Shown here: positions 1 to 8,164 of the stretch, piece by piece
Layout of the letters: each line of letters begins with the position of its first letter
How positions within the stretch are numbered: position 1 is the first letter of the stretch
Source of the DNA: Gallionella sp.
Lineage (GTDB): Bacteria; Pseudomonadota; Gammaproteobacteria; Burkholderiales; Gallionellaceae
DNA length: 64,000 bases
Reading direction: 5' to 3'
Assembly: GCA_030645955.1 (NCBI GenBank)
Contig: JAUSMR010000208.1
Coordinates: forward strand, 30,993-94,992
Notes under the pieces: generated by a model
Told to the model about the DNA's origin: nothing
Seen by the model: only the letters and a program-made list of their open reading frames with translations
Database searches by the model: none
Made by a program: the position numbers and the translations under genes

Positions 1-582
1 ATTGCCGGTGAATGCGGCTTCCAACACCCCCTCGTCGGTGGAAACTCCACGACCTTTCTCGTAGCTGATCGACTGGCCCGGTGCGTCACCGTGGGTGTCG
101 AAGTTGACCTCGCCGCCTTCGACGACCCACGAATACTGCGCCTTGGCGCCCTGGACCATCTTCAGCTTGATTTCCGTGCCCTCTCCCGGCTTCAAGGTCA
201 CGGGCATCTCGTCGCGCCATTCAATCTTGGGCGCAGCCGGCTGAACAGGGGCCTTCGGGGCAGCCGCCACGGCAGCTTTTGCTGGGGGTTCTGCCGCATT
301 GGCCGCGGCCATGCCCAGCGTTGTCCCGGCTGCTGGCGACGGTGCAGCCGGCGCGGCGGCAGCCGCATCGGCTGCCGCCTCTGCAGCCAGCTGCTGCTTG
401 ATGTCGCCCATTTCAGTCATGCGCAGGACCCGGCCGATGCCGGTGGGATCGATGCCGTATTCGGCCGGAAGCACGACGGCAACCAGGAGCACCAGCGCCG
501 AAATGGCGGCCAGGACGGTGGAGCGCACAAGCTGCTTGGAAGTGGGCAGTTCGGCGCGTGTTGGGGTATCGCTGTTGTACAT
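1..582 (-). CDS. transmembrane anchor protein, 3' end outside the window
   Basis: Reading frame open for 194 codons from an ATG at 582 to the window edge, so the C-terminus is missing. The product has a short polar N-terminus, one hydrophobic segment at about residues 20-42 (around VLAAISALVLLVAVVLPAEYG), an Ala/Pro-rich linker at about 65-120, and then a soluble periplasmic-looking domain (motif EWRDEMPVTLKPGEGTEIKLK, split here as EWRDEMPV and LKPGEG). This is the layout of proteins annotated as transmembrane anchor protein that accompany HupE/UreJ genes in metal islands. The hupE-like gene lies immediately upstream on the same strand with a 23-nt gap, so the two are probably co-transcribed. 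The molecular role is unknown; assistance to the permease is inferred from context. Confidence 0.7.
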   Translation of the reverse strand, partial: MYNSDTPTRAELPTSKQLVRSTVLAAISALVLLVAVVLPAEYGIDPTGIGRVLRMTEMGDIKQQLAAEAAADAAAAAPAAPSPAAGTTLGMAAANAAEPPAKAAVAAAPKAPVQPAAPKIEWRDEMPVTLKPGEGTEIKLKMVQGAKAQYSWVVEGGEVNFDTHGDAPGQSISYEKGRGVSTDEGVLEAAFTGN

Positions 583-605
583 ATTGAATATTCCTTGTTG
601 GGTGT

Positions 606-1343
606 TCAGGATGCGAAGTAGCCGGTGAGCTGCATGCCCACCAGAATGAAGCCGGCGCTCATCATGGCGACGTTGGCGGTGTAGGCGTGGCGCAGGAAAC
701 TGGCGGTGCGTCGCCAGTAGCTCATGCCGATCAGGATGACCGCCAGGGCCAGCAGCTGTCCGATTTCCACGCCCACGTTGAAGGCCAGCAGGTTGGGCAC
801 CAGGCCGTCGGGCGAGATCTCGTACTCAATGATCTTCGTCGCCAGACCAAAGCCGTGGAACAAGCCAAACACCAGGGTTGCGACCTTGGTGTTTGGCTGG
901 AACCCCAGCCAGCGCTGGAAAGCGCCGATGTTGTCCAGGGCCTTGTAGACAACCGACAGACCGATGATGGCGTCGATCAGGTAGCTGTTGATCCCGACGT
1001 TGAAGTAAACGCCCAGGATCATGGTGGTGGAGTGGCCTAACGCAAACAGGCTGACATAGATGCCGATGTGCTTGATCCGGTAAAGGAAGAAGATCACGCC
1101 GAACAAAAACAAAATGTGGTCGTAGCCCGTCATCATGTGTTTGGCGCCCAGGTACATGAAGGGCAGCAGATTGACGCCCGAGATCTCCTGGATGTAGCCC
1201 TTGTCGCCCTCGGTGACGGCGTGGGCAAAGGCTTCTGTGCTGCCCAGGAAAAGGCAGATGAAGAAGGCGAAAAGTAGTAAGAGACGGGATTGCCAGATCG
1301 CCCATGGCGAACGTGGCAGCCTGCCCAGAACATGGCTGTGCAT
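606..1343 (-). CDS. HupE/UreJ family permease
   Basis: Predicted 245-residue membrane protein of the HupE/UreJ family, which includes nickel and cobalt permeases or accessory proteins. After a signal-like hydrophobic segment come the family hallmarks: mature start AHAVTEG, then GYDHILFLFGVIFF, FALGHSTTMIL, FGLFHGFGLA and FNVGVEIGQLLAL, with conserved His and Asp/Glu inside the membrane segments that could bind a metal. The frame stays open up to 1625, but the first 94 codons would overlap the neighbouring His-rich gene and give no family-like sequence, so I start at the ATG at 1343. It precedes the anchor-protein gene. The metal transported cannot be read from sequence; the nickel-like neighbourhood suggests Ni or Co. 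Confidence 0.85.
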   Translation of the reverse strand: MHSHVLGRLPRSPWAIWQSRLLLLFAFFICLFLGSTEAFAHAVTEGDKGYIQEISGVNLLPFMYLGAKHMMTGYDHILFLFGVIFFLYRIKHIGIYVSLFALGHSTTMILGVYFNVGINSYLIDAIIGLSVVYKALDNIGAFQRWLGFQPNTKVATLVFGLFHGFGLATKIIEYEISPDGLVPNLLAFNVGVEIGQLLALAVILIGMSYWRRTASFLRHAYTANVAMMSAGFILVGMQLTGYFAS

Positions 1344-1449
1344 GAAGAAGACTCCGATGGTTGGAAACAATGAGAAGCGCTGCTGCAAGCATTGCAGCAG
1401 TAAAGCATTGCAGCAGTAAAGCAGTGCGAGGGAGAGGGCGAGAAGCGCC

Positions 1450-1866
1450 TCAGCCCATGGGCGGGCGTTCGAGCCGGGACGCCTGAACCATTTCAATCCA
1501 CGGCCGCACAAGCCCGACCCAGCCGGGAAGCTGCGGTGCTGCAGAACGCCACGCAACGGGCAAGGCGTGGGCGTTGTCGTGCGAGTGATCTGCCCCGTGG
1601 TGGTGGGGGTGGTCGGCTCCTGCACTCTGAGTCACCAACCCAATGCCTTCATCCTCATGCGCATGTTCGTGGGAGGTGTCCAAGGACGTCGGAGTGACGT
1701 GGAGCGCTGTCGGGAAAGCTGCAAGGCCATGGGAACTTGTCCCCCCGATCGAAGAGATGATCGTCCCGAACATGATCACCACCAGAACCAGCCATCGCAT
1801 GCCCAGCGCTGCCCGGTGGGGGCGCAAGGCGTAGGAGGGGTGTTGGGTCATGGGGAGTTGATGCAT
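1450..1866 (-). CDS. histidine-rich small secreted or membrane protein
   Basis: A 138-residue product with one hydrophobic segment at about residues 23-43 (MRWLVLVVIMFGTIISSIGG) followed by a His/Asp-rich patch at about 64-100 (SHEHAHEDEG, HPHHHGADHSHDNAH). Such patches bind nickel, cobalt or zinc, and small proteins of this kind are common in metal efflux operons. It lies upstream of hupE on the same strand and probably leads that operon. No strong ribosome binding site is visible at the ATG at 1866 or at the in-frame ATG at 1851, so the exact start is uncertain. I do not recognise a named family. Confidence 0.6.
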   Translation of the reverse strand: MHQLPMTQHPSYALRPHRAALGMRWLVLVVIMFGTIISSIGGTSSHGLAAFPTALHVTPTSLDTSHEHAHEDEGIGLVTQSAGADHPHHHGADHSHDNAHALPVAWRSAAPQLPGWVGLVRPWIEMVQASRLERPPMG

Positions 1867-1892
1867 TCAATATCAGTGATGGGATTATAGTA

Positions 1893-1908
1893 ACCTCCCC
1901 CAGGGGAT
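1893..1908. promoter_or_regulatory. possible CsoR/RcnR-type operator
   Basis: The sequence ACCTCCCCCAGGGGAT has the G/C-tract core typical of CsoR/RcnR-class operators and lies 27 nt upstream of the His-rich gene. It only partly resembles the two clear operators at 5566 and 7803, so the assignment is tentative. Confidence 0.25.
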
Positions 1909-1912
1909 GTGA

Positions 1913-2125
1913 TCAGCCCTGACACAACCGCAAACACATGGCGCCCATCGCGCCATCATCAAACGCCTTTGCCGCGCCCAAAAAGCCCTGAGCCAGGATC
2001 ATCTGGATCACTACCCTGAAGACCTCGTGGGCCCTCCCCTGGGTCATCCCCTGGGCGTCGGCCAGCGCCATTTCCTGGACGAGTTCGGGAAAATCACACG
2101 TCGCCTCTGTTGCCCGCCCAAGCAT
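1913..2125 (-). CDS. small hypothetical protein
   Basis: A 70-residue frame beginning one base after the stop codon of the upstream lipoprotein gene. The sequence is Ala/Met/Leu-rich (MLGRATEATCDF, VVIQMILAQGFLGAAKAF) and ends CLRLCQG. No family is recognised and no good ribosome binding site is visible. It may be translationally coupled to the upstream gene or may be part of a decayed segment. Confidence 0.3.
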   Translation of the reverse strand: MLGRATEATCDFPELVQEMALADAQGMTQGRAHEVFRVVIQMILAQGFLGAAKAFDDGAMGAMCLRLCQG

Positions 2126-2126
2126 G

Positions 2127-2635
2127 TCAAGGTCCAGCCCGGTGCCAGGTGATGGTTGACTCCCGTTGCACCGGACCCTTGAGCTGGGCGCCATAAGGGG
2201 AAATGGTGGTCTGCACGTAGGTGCTCAGGACAAAGTCGGCTCTCGCGCCGCCAGTCAGCACATAAGTGACGGTTTTGGTCTGGTCAATCAGCGGGGGCAG
2301 TCGGATATGCGAAGTCTCCTGACGGGTCAGCACAAGGCGATCGGCGCTGTTGCAAGCAAAGTCTTTTTCTGCGAACAGCGTGCCTCCCGCTGCCCCGCCT
2401 GAAGACGCGCGCACCACTTGCGCGTTGACATCGAGCGCCACCTGGCGCGGCTGCAGCGGCTTTTTTTTATCAAAAACTGCAGGAGCGAGGCACCCTCGGG
2501 TTCGCCCGCGTCCCAGTACCGCCCACTCAAGCCTCGGCAGTCGGCCTGTACGCTCGCTGGGACGGAGCTGGCACAGCTTGGCAGCAGCAGAGCGCCTGTC
2601 AAGGCGAGCCAAATAGCAAGGTGATGTCGTCGCAT
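2127..2635 (-). pseudogene. lipoprotein gene with a frameshift at an A8 tract
   Basis: The first frame from the ATG at 2635 gives a lipoprotein signal peptide (WLALTGALLLPSCASS, lipobox LPSC) and then CRGLSGRYWDAGEPEG, typical of small outer-membrane lipoproteins. The coding pattern moves to another frame at the run of eight T on the plus strand near 2461-2468 (A8 on the coding strand) and continues as KKPLQPRQVALDVNAQVV to a stop at 2127. The combined product would be about 169 residues. A homopolymer slip suggests a sequencing error, a real frameshift, or slippage during expression. The function is unknown. Confidence 0.55.
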
Positions 2636-2714
2636 GCTGGCATTCTCGATATTCTCGATACAACAGGCTGATCTGGCCGCTTTCTTCCCGAACCGACAAG
2701 CGAGCCTTGGCAGC

Positions 2715-4037
2715 CTAGCTGGACTGACCGATCCGCTTTAAAACGGACTGAGCGTGCGCACCCAGCCCTTCCTTGGCGGCAAAATCTGCGATCAACTGGC
2801 CTTCGGAGAAAAGCGCCTTGGCGCCATACTGGACCAGGCTGGTCGCCTTGCAAAAGTCGTTGCATGACAAGGGACCGGCAAAGCGGGCGGTTCCTCCCGT
2901 GGGAAGCACATGGGAGGGGCCGGCCATGTAGTCGCCCACCGCCACGGGCGTCCATTGCCCCAAGAAGACCGCGCCGGCGTTTTGAATGTTGCGAAGGCAG
3001 TATTCATCGTCTTGCGTGATGATCTGAAGGTGCTCAGTCGCGAACTCATCGGCCACGCGGCAAGCCTCCTCCATACTGGAGGTAACGATCACGGCGCAAA
3101 GGTGATCAATCGACTCTGCCGTCAACTGCATCCGGTCCAACTGGCTGAGCTGGCGCGTGACTTCGTCCCTGACGCTCACGGCCAGGCGCATGGACGGCGT
3201 GATGAGGATGCTTGACCCCGGTCCATGCTCGGCTTGGGACAGGATGTCGGCTGCCACAAACTTGGGATCGGCGACATCGTCAGCAACGATCACGACCTCG
3301 CTCGGCCCCGCAATGCCGTCGACACCCACCACGCCATAGAGCTGCCTTTTGGCTTCGGCAACAAACGCGTTTCCCGGTCCCGCGATTTTCGCGACCCGCC
3401 GGATCGTCTCCGTGCCATATGCAAGGGCGGCCAAGCCAACCGCGCCGCCGAGGCGGTAGACCTCCGTAATCGACAACTCCTTGGCCAGGGCCAAAGCGAC
3501 CGGACTGATGTCCCCGCCGGTGGGCGGCGAGACCATGACGATCTCGGGCACGCCCGCCACCATGGCGGGCACGGCGGTCATGATGACGGATGAGGGGTAA
3601 AGGGCTTTGCCGCCAGGGACATAGATGCCGACCCGGCTGACAGGCGTGTAGCGAATCCCTACGCGCTTGTCATCGCCTTGCAGCCAGAGACTCTGTTTGA
3701 TTTGTATGTGCTCCTGGTAGCGTTTCACGCTCTCGATCGACATGCGTATCAGCTTCAAAAAGCCCTCATCCATGGCGCTGTGCGCACGACTGAGCTCCTC
3801 CTCACTGACCCGGATTCTCAGCGGATCAATGTTGGCACCGTCCAGCCTGGAGGTGAGCTCGGCTGCGCTGCGATCGCCGCCACGCCGTACCTCGCTCAAA
3901 ATCTCCCGCACCACCTGCGGCACATCCACACCGTTTTGCTGCGCGGTGACGCCTCCGCTGTGCCATAAACGTTTTAGCGTTTGCGTGTCATCGCGGCCCG
4001 CTGCAGTTTGCAGGTCAAAAATTCGAAGTGTCGCCAT
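2715..4037 (-). CDS. hisD: histidinol dehydrogenase
   Basis: A 440-residue zinc- and NAD-dependent histidinol dehydrogenase, which oxidises L-histidinol to L-histidine in the last two steps of histidine synthesis. The catalytic and zinc regions are intact: GPSEVVIVAD, SQAEHGPGS (Gln and His zinc ligands), GDYMAGPSHVLPTGG (Asp ligand) and LGAHAQSV (His ligand), plus the VYVPGGKA motif. I start at the ATG at 4037, which has GGA eight to ten bases upstream, rather than the TTG at 4049. No other his genes are nearby; it sits between metal-transport genes. Histidine chelates nickel, so a role in nickel tolerance is possible, but that is inference. Confidence 0.93.
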   Translation of the reverse strand: MATLRIFDLQTAAGRDDTQTLKRLWHSGGVTAQQNGVDVPQVVREILSEVRRGGDRSAAELTSRLDGANIDPLRIRVSEEELSRAHSAMDEGFLKLIRMSIESVKRYQEHIQIKQSLWLQGDDKRVGIRYTPVSRVGIYVPGGKALYPSSVIMTAVPAMVAGVPEIVMVSPPTGGDISPVALALAKELSITEVYRLGGAVGLAALAYGTETIRRVAKIAGPGNAFVAEAKRQLYGVVGVDGIAGPSEVVIVADDVADPKFVAADILSQAEHGPGSSILITPSMRLAVSVRDEVTRQLSQLDRMQLTAESIDHLCAVIVTSSMEEACRVADEFATEHLQIITQDDEYCLRNIQNAGAVFLGQWTPVAVGDYMAGPSHVLPTGGTARFAGPLSCNDFCKATSLVQYGAKALFSEGQLIADFAAKEGLGAHAQSVLKRIGQSS

Positions 4038-4157
4038 TTGATTTTCCAATCATTGATTTTTCGTAAGCGGTTGGTCCCAGGCACCCGGCTTCACTTTGTG
4101 TCCCCAGGCCGCGGCGTCGCCACACCGCGTGTGGCCGGCGAGGTAAAAATCATCAAA

Positions 4158-5489
4158 TCAGGAAGGCCAGCGCTGGTGTTCGTCATCGATGACAAAGGCA
4201 TGGGAATGGTGGCGGTCAACCGGCGCCGCATCGGATCCATCGGCCAGATGGGGATGCCCGTGCGCCAAGTCATCGTGCCGATGCCAGAGTTCGACCGGAT
4301 CGTTGGCAGGCCACAGACGCATCGACAGCAATACCGCCGCGCTGGCAACAATGCCCAGCGTGACAAAACTGGTGGTCAGGCCGAATTTGGCGCCCAGCCA
4401 GCCGGCCAAAGGGTAAGTGATCAGCCAGCAGGCATGAGACAGGGCGAACTGTGCGGCAAACAGCGCCGGGCGGTCCGTCTCACCAGAAGAGCGTCGCAGC
4501 AGCCGTCCCGAAGGTGTCTGCGCCAGCGAATACCCCAGCCCGAGCGCAAACCACAGCGGCAGCAGGACGGCGTAGCGCGACGCCAGCGCAGCACCCACGA
4601 GCAGGCCGATGGCAATCACACCAGCGCCTGCCAGCATCGCGCGCCGTTCCGGGACGCGGTCGAGCACTTGGGGCAACACCAACGCGATCAGCATTGAACC
4701 CGCACCGAAGCAGGCCAGCGCGATGGCCGTTGCGGTCTGCGTCATGCCGAACCCGGCCTGCACCAGCACCACGGTGTTGACGATGACAATCGCGCTGCCC
4801 GAGGCGATGGCCAGGTTCAGGGCAAGAAGGCCCCGCAGGCGCGGCGTGGCCAGATAAATGCGTATCCCGCGGGTGGTTCTCTCATAGATGCTGCGCTTTG
4901 GCGGTACCTTGGCCCGGGGCAGTACAGCGGAAACCACCAGCGCTGCGGAGGCCAGGAAGCCCAGCACGGTCCCGCCGAAAAGGCTGTGGTAGCTGACCAC
5001 GGTCAACAGCAAGGCGGCCAGCATCGGGCTGACCAGGCTTTCCAGGTCGTACGCCAGGCGCGACAGCGACAGGGCTTTCGTATAAGCATTTTCTTCGGGC
5101 AAAACGTCCGGAATCGTCGCTTGGAAAGTGGGAGTGAACGCGGCCGAAGCCGACTGCAGCACAAAGATCAGGACATAGATCTCCCAGATCTGCGTCACAA
5201 ACGGCAGGACCAAGGCCACAACAGCGCGAACCAGGTCGAGCGCCACCAGCACCGCGCGGCGCGGCAAGCGCTCGGCCAGGGCCGACGCAACCGGCGCGAC
5301 CCCGATGTAGGCCAGCATTTTGATGGCCAGAGCGGTCCCCAGGACGGCGCCGGCGTTCGCACCGGCCAGGTCGAACGCCAGCAGGCCCAGGGCGACGGTG
5401 GCCAGGCCGGTGCCCAGCAGCGCGATCACCTGCGCAAAGAACAGGTGCCTGTAGGTTCTGTTGGCGAGGACTTCAAGCACGTCCTGCAT
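4158..5489 (-). CDS. MFS metal exporter, NreB-like
   Basis: A 443-residue major facilitator superfamily transporter with about 12 membrane segments. It ends in a hydrophilic His-rich tail at about residues 400-443 (HRHDDLAHGHPHL, DRHHSHAFVIDDEH), as in NreB-type nickel exporters. It is divergent from the CsoR/RcnR-family gene at 5590, and the shared 100-bp gap holds a perfect operator. That arrangement argues that the repressor controls this exporter. The likely job is proton-driven export of Ni(II), possibly Co(II), from the cytoplasm. MFS membership is clear from sequence; the metal is inferred from the tail and the sensor. Confidence 0.85.
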   Translation of the reverse strand: MQDVLEVLANRTYRHLFFAQVIALLGTGLATVALGLLAFDLAGANAGAVLGTALAIKMLAYIGVAPVASALAERLPRRAVLVALDLVRAVVALVLPFVTQIWEIYVLIFVLQSASAAFTPTFQATIPDVLPEENAYTKALSLSRLAYDLESLVSPMLAALLLTVVSYHSLFGGTVLGFLASAALVVSAVLPRAKVPPKRSIYERTTRGIRIYLATPRLRGLLALNLAIASGSAIVIVNTVVLVQAGFGMTQTATAIALACFGAGSMLIALVLPQVLDRVPERRAMLAGAGVIAIGLLVGAALASRYAVLLPLWFALGLGYSLAQTPSGRLLRRSSGETDRPALFAAQFALSHACWLITYPLAGWLGAKFGLTTSFVTLGIVASAAVLLSMRLWPANDPVELWHRHDDLAHGHPHLADGSDAAPVDRHHSHAFVIDDEHQRWPS

Positions 5490-5565
5490 CCCTGGAAAAT
5501 TTCGAAAATACCATGATGATTACCCTTGTTTAGCCCGTCTATTGACGCAATTCCTTGACTGTAGC

Positions 5566-5586
5566 TTATCCTGGGGGGTAGGATAA
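5566..5586. promoter_or_regulatory. CsoR/RcnR-class operator, site 1
   Basis: A perfect inverted repeat TTATCCT-GGGGGGT-AGGATAA with a G-tract centre, the form bound by RcnR/InrS/CsoR repressors. It lies between the divergent exporter and repressor genes. A candidate promoter TTGACT (5555-5560), 18 bp, TAGGAT (5579-5584) overlaps it and would start transcription at about the repressor start codon, so repressor binding would block it. Confidence 0.75.
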
Positions 5587-5589
5587 GGG

Positions 5590-5868
5590 ATGCTTGAAAA
5601 ACACCTTCATACCGTGCACCCCAACGTGGTCAACCGCCTGAAACGCGCGCAAGGTCATCTGCAAAATGTCATTGCCATGATTGAGGCAGAGCGGGCATGT
5701 GTTGACATCGCCCAGCAGCTTCACGCCGTCGAGCGCGCCATCAGTGCGGCGAAAAAACTGGTCATTCACGACCACCTAGACCACTGCCTGGACGAAATCG
5801 TCGGCTCAACCCCTACTGCCATGCGTTCTTCTATCGCCGAGTTCAAGGACATCACCAAGTATTTGTAG
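5590..5868 (+). CDS. CsoR/RcnR-family metal-sensing repressor, InrS-like
   Basis: A 92-residue all-helical repressor of the CsoR/RcnR/FrmR family (motif NRLKRAQGHLQNVIAMIE). The metal positions follow the W-X-Y-Z fingerprint with the family spacing of 32, 25 and 4 residues: His5, Cys37, His62, Cys66. That His-Cys-His-Cys set is the one of the nickel sensor InrS; RcnR has His-Cys-His-His and CsoR lacks the first His. Apo-protein is expected to bind the operators at 5566 and 7803 and release on Ni(II). The ATG follows the operator by three bases, so the mRNA may be leaderless. Family assignment is firm; nickel specificity is inference. Confidence 0.9.
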   Translation: MLEKHLHTVHPNVVNRLKRAQGHLQNVIAMIEAERACVDIAQQLHAVERAISAAKKLVIHDHLDHCLDEIVGSTPTAMRSSIAEFKDITKYL

Positions 5869-5876
5869 AGACTCAG

Positions 5877-7796
5877 TCAGACGCCCGGGATACGAACGCG
5901 CAGCAGTTTGACGGAATTGACAAACACCAGCACGTCAGGGCCCAAGTGGATGATGGCCGCCTCAATGGGGCCAATCCACCCGAGCAAAGCCGCCGTGATG
6001 CCCAGGACGTGCACGACACCCACGCCGACGAACAGGTTTTCCTGCACAGTCCGGTAAGCCCGGCGGGCAATGGCGCGTGCGCCAGCGATCTTTGCCAAGT
6101 CATCGGTCATCAACACAATATCGGCCGCTTCAAGCGCCGCTTGCGTGCCACCGCCGCCCATCGCAATTCCGACATCGGCGCGTGCCAGGGCCGGCGCATC
6201 ATTGATGCCATCGCCCACCATGGCCACCCGGTGGCCCTGTTTTTGCAATGCAGCAATGGCGGCCACCTTGTCTTCAGGCATGAGGTCCGAGAAAACTTCG
6301 TCCACGCCGAGTTCGCCCGCCACTGCTTGGGCCGTGGCTGCGTTGTCTCCCGTCAGCATGATGATTCGTTTGACGCCGGTCTTCCTCAAGCTCGCCAGCG
6401 CCTCGCGAGCGCCAGGCCGCAGGGTGTCGGCGATAAAGATCACCCCGGCAAACTGTCCGTCTACGGCCACATGAAGGGGGGTCTGCCCGCCATCGACGGC
6501 CGCATCTACCAAGCTGACGCCACTTTCTCGCAACAATGCGGCATTTCCCACCAACACGATGCGGCCCTCAACGGTGGCAATGACCCCGCGTCCCTGCAAC
6601 TGCTCGTATTTTTCAGGCTCGGGCACCGTCACCTGTGTTTGCTCTGCATGGCTGACCACCGCTTTTGCCAGCGGGTGCGCCGAGCGCCTGTCTGCGGCGG
6701 CCGCCAGGCGCAGCAGTTCCGTTTCGGAAAATGCAGCATGGCGAGACTCGATGCGCACCACTTGCGGCTTGTTGGCGGTCAGGGTGCCGGTCTTGTCAAA
6801 AACCATCGTGTCGACCTTGGCCAGGGATTCCAGGTAAAGCCCTCCCTTGATCAGGATGCCACTGCGCGCAGCGCGCGCGATGGCTGCGATCATGACCAGC
6901 GGCGTCGCCAGACCGAGTTCCGCTGGCGAGGTGAAAATCATCAAGGTGACGATGGTGCGAACGTCCCGCGTGACCAGATAGACCCCGATCAGGAAGACGA
7001 AGACGACGGGGATCAGCCAGGCAGCGACCTTGTCGGCGAGTTTTTGGACCGGCGCCTGTTGGGATTCGGCGTTTTCGACCAGCGCGATGATGCGGGAAAA
7101 CGTCGTGTCGACCCCGATTTTGTCGGTCTGGATGTCGAGCGCGCCTGACTCGACGACCGTGCCGGCAAAAACGAGATCCCCCGTGATCTTGTCCTTGGGC
7201 ACGCTTTCCCCGGTAATGGGCGCCTGGTTGACGGAAGCGTTTCCCCCCGTCACATGGCCGTCGACCGGGATTTTCTCGCCGGCGCGCACCAGCACAATAT
7301 CGCCCACCTTGACCTCGGCCACTGCAACCGTCCGCTCGCCGCCATTGCTACGCACCAGGGCGACTTGCGGCACCGACCCGATCAGCGATTTGATGGAAGC
7401 GCGCGCCCGGTCCGTGTTCAGTTCCGCGATGAATTCGGCAATCAGGATGATGACCATCAGCACCGCGCCCGCCACGGTCTCCCCGCCGAGGACCGCGACC
7501 AGGGTGGCGATGGTGACAAAGATCTCGGTGCCAATCTTGCGCTCATGAATCAGGTCCAGAAGACCGGTTTTGACCAGCGGATACAGGCCCACTGCAACGG
7601 CAAACCACAGCACCCCAAGCGGGACCAGCTCACGCCAGTACAGCAGCGCAATGAGCCCGGTCAGCACAATTCTGGCGACTTCAATCCAGCGCTCCTGGGT
7701 CATCAGCGCGCCCAGACTCGATGCGGGTCGCGCAGATGAAAGGTCATGGGTGTTGGCAGCTTTGACTTGCACGGGCGTTTCTCCGATAAATTTCAC
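5877..7796 (-). CDS. P1B-type heavy-metal ATPase
   Basis: A 639-residue metal-exporting P-type ATPase. It has actuator motif TGES (in NQAPITGESVP), phosphorylation motif DKTGT at about residue 333, HP motif SAHPLAKAV, and GDGINDAPALA in the hinge. There is no N-terminal CxxC metal-binding domain. The transmembrane metal motif, at about residue 288, reads SPAELGLATP where copper pumps have CPC and cobalt-type pumps have SPC, so the usual Cys is Ala. A late membrane segment contains HLGPDVLVFVNSVKLL. The start is GTG at 7796, a few bases after an operator for the divergent repressor. Likely Ni/Co efflux by context; specificity is uncertain because of the altered motif. Confidence 0.9.
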   Translation of the reverse strand: MKFIGETPVQVKAANTHDLSSARPASSLGALMTQERWIEVARIVLTGLIALLYWRELVPLGVLWFAVAVGLYPLVKTGLLDLIHERKIGTEIFVTIATLVAVLGGETVAGAVLMVIILIAEFIAELNTDRARASIKSLIGSVPQVALVRSNGGERTVAVAEVKVGDIVLVRAGEKIPVDGHVTGGNASVNQAPITGESVPKDKITGDLVFAGTVVESGALDIQTDKIGVDTTFSRIIALVENAESQQAPVQKLADKVAAWLIPVVFVFLIGVYLVTRDVRTIVTLMIFTSPAELGLATPLVMIAAIARAARSGILIKGGLYLESLAKVDTMVFDKTGTLTANKPQVVRIESRHAAFSETELLRLAAAADRRSAHPLAKAVVSHAEQTQVTVPEPEKYEQLQGRGVIATVEGRIVLVGNAALLRESGVSLVDAAVDGGQTPLHVAVDGQFAGVIFIADTLRPGAREALASLRKTGVKRIIMLTGDNAATAQAVAGELGVDEVFSDLMPEDKVAAIAALQKQGHRVAMVGDGINDAPALARADVGIAMGGGGTQAALEAADIVLMTDDLAKIAGARAIARRAYRTVQENLFVGVGVVHVLGITAALLGWIGPIEAAIIHLGPDVLVFVNSVKLLRVRIPGV

Positions 7797-7797
7797 C

Positions 7798-7823
7798 TTA
7801 TCCTATCCTACCCCATAGGATAA
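7798..7823. promoter_or_regulatory. CsoR/RcnR-class operator, site 2
   Basis: On the coding strand of the ATPase, TTATCCT-ATGGGGT-AGGATAG (7823-7803) matches site 1 in both half-sites except one base. An extra direct half-site AGGATAA follows at 7804-7798, just before the GTG start. It probably ties the ATPase to the same repressor. Confidence 0.75.
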
Positions 7824-7911
7824 AATTAGGCCGAAGCGCTGAGTTTTGATCTTGTCGTGTCGTGCTTTTGCTATTGGATGGCTGCCCTGAACCGATGGAT
7901 TTCTGGACAAT

Positions 7912-8160
7912 TTACATCTTTGGCGGCCAGTTGTGCGCCTCGCCCTGACAGTGCCGGCACCAGGCATAAAGCGCGTCGTACATCACCATGCCGTGCTTGA
8001 GTCGGCGAAGTTCTGCGACAGGCCGAGCGACAGCTCATACAGGCCCGCCGACTGCAGCGTGAGGTCAAGCCGCGAGGTGTCGGCTCCGCGCACGATGACG
8101 GCCATTTGCTGCAAAGCCGTGTCATCCAGTGCGTACTTGTGAAAAAGCGTTGGACGAGTC
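7912..8160 (-). pseudogene. chrB: chrB (chromate-resistance protein) C-terminal remnant
   Basis: Minus-strand codons from about 8160 read HKYALDDTALQQMAVIVRGAD, here given as HKYALDD and TALQQMAVIVRGAD, then AGLYELSLGLSQNFAD. After a frameshift they continue GMVMYDALYAWCRHCQG to a TAA at 7912. This is the C-terminal domain of ChrB, the regulator or accessory protein of chromate efflux. The N-terminal two thirds are missing, and no chrA is present in the window. It is fused directly to the truncated end of the sensor kinase gene. Confidence 0.7.
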
Positions 8161-8164
8161 GGCA

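Noticed and set aside
1343..1625. N-terminal extension of the HupE/UreJ protein
   Set aside because: It overlaps the His-rich gene, is not family-like, and a proper signal segment begins at the ATG at 1343.
5590..5868. Formaldehyde sensor FrmR or copper sensor CsoR
   Set aside because: The His5-Cys37-His62-Cys66 set and the exporter/ATPase targets fit a nickel-type InrS better.
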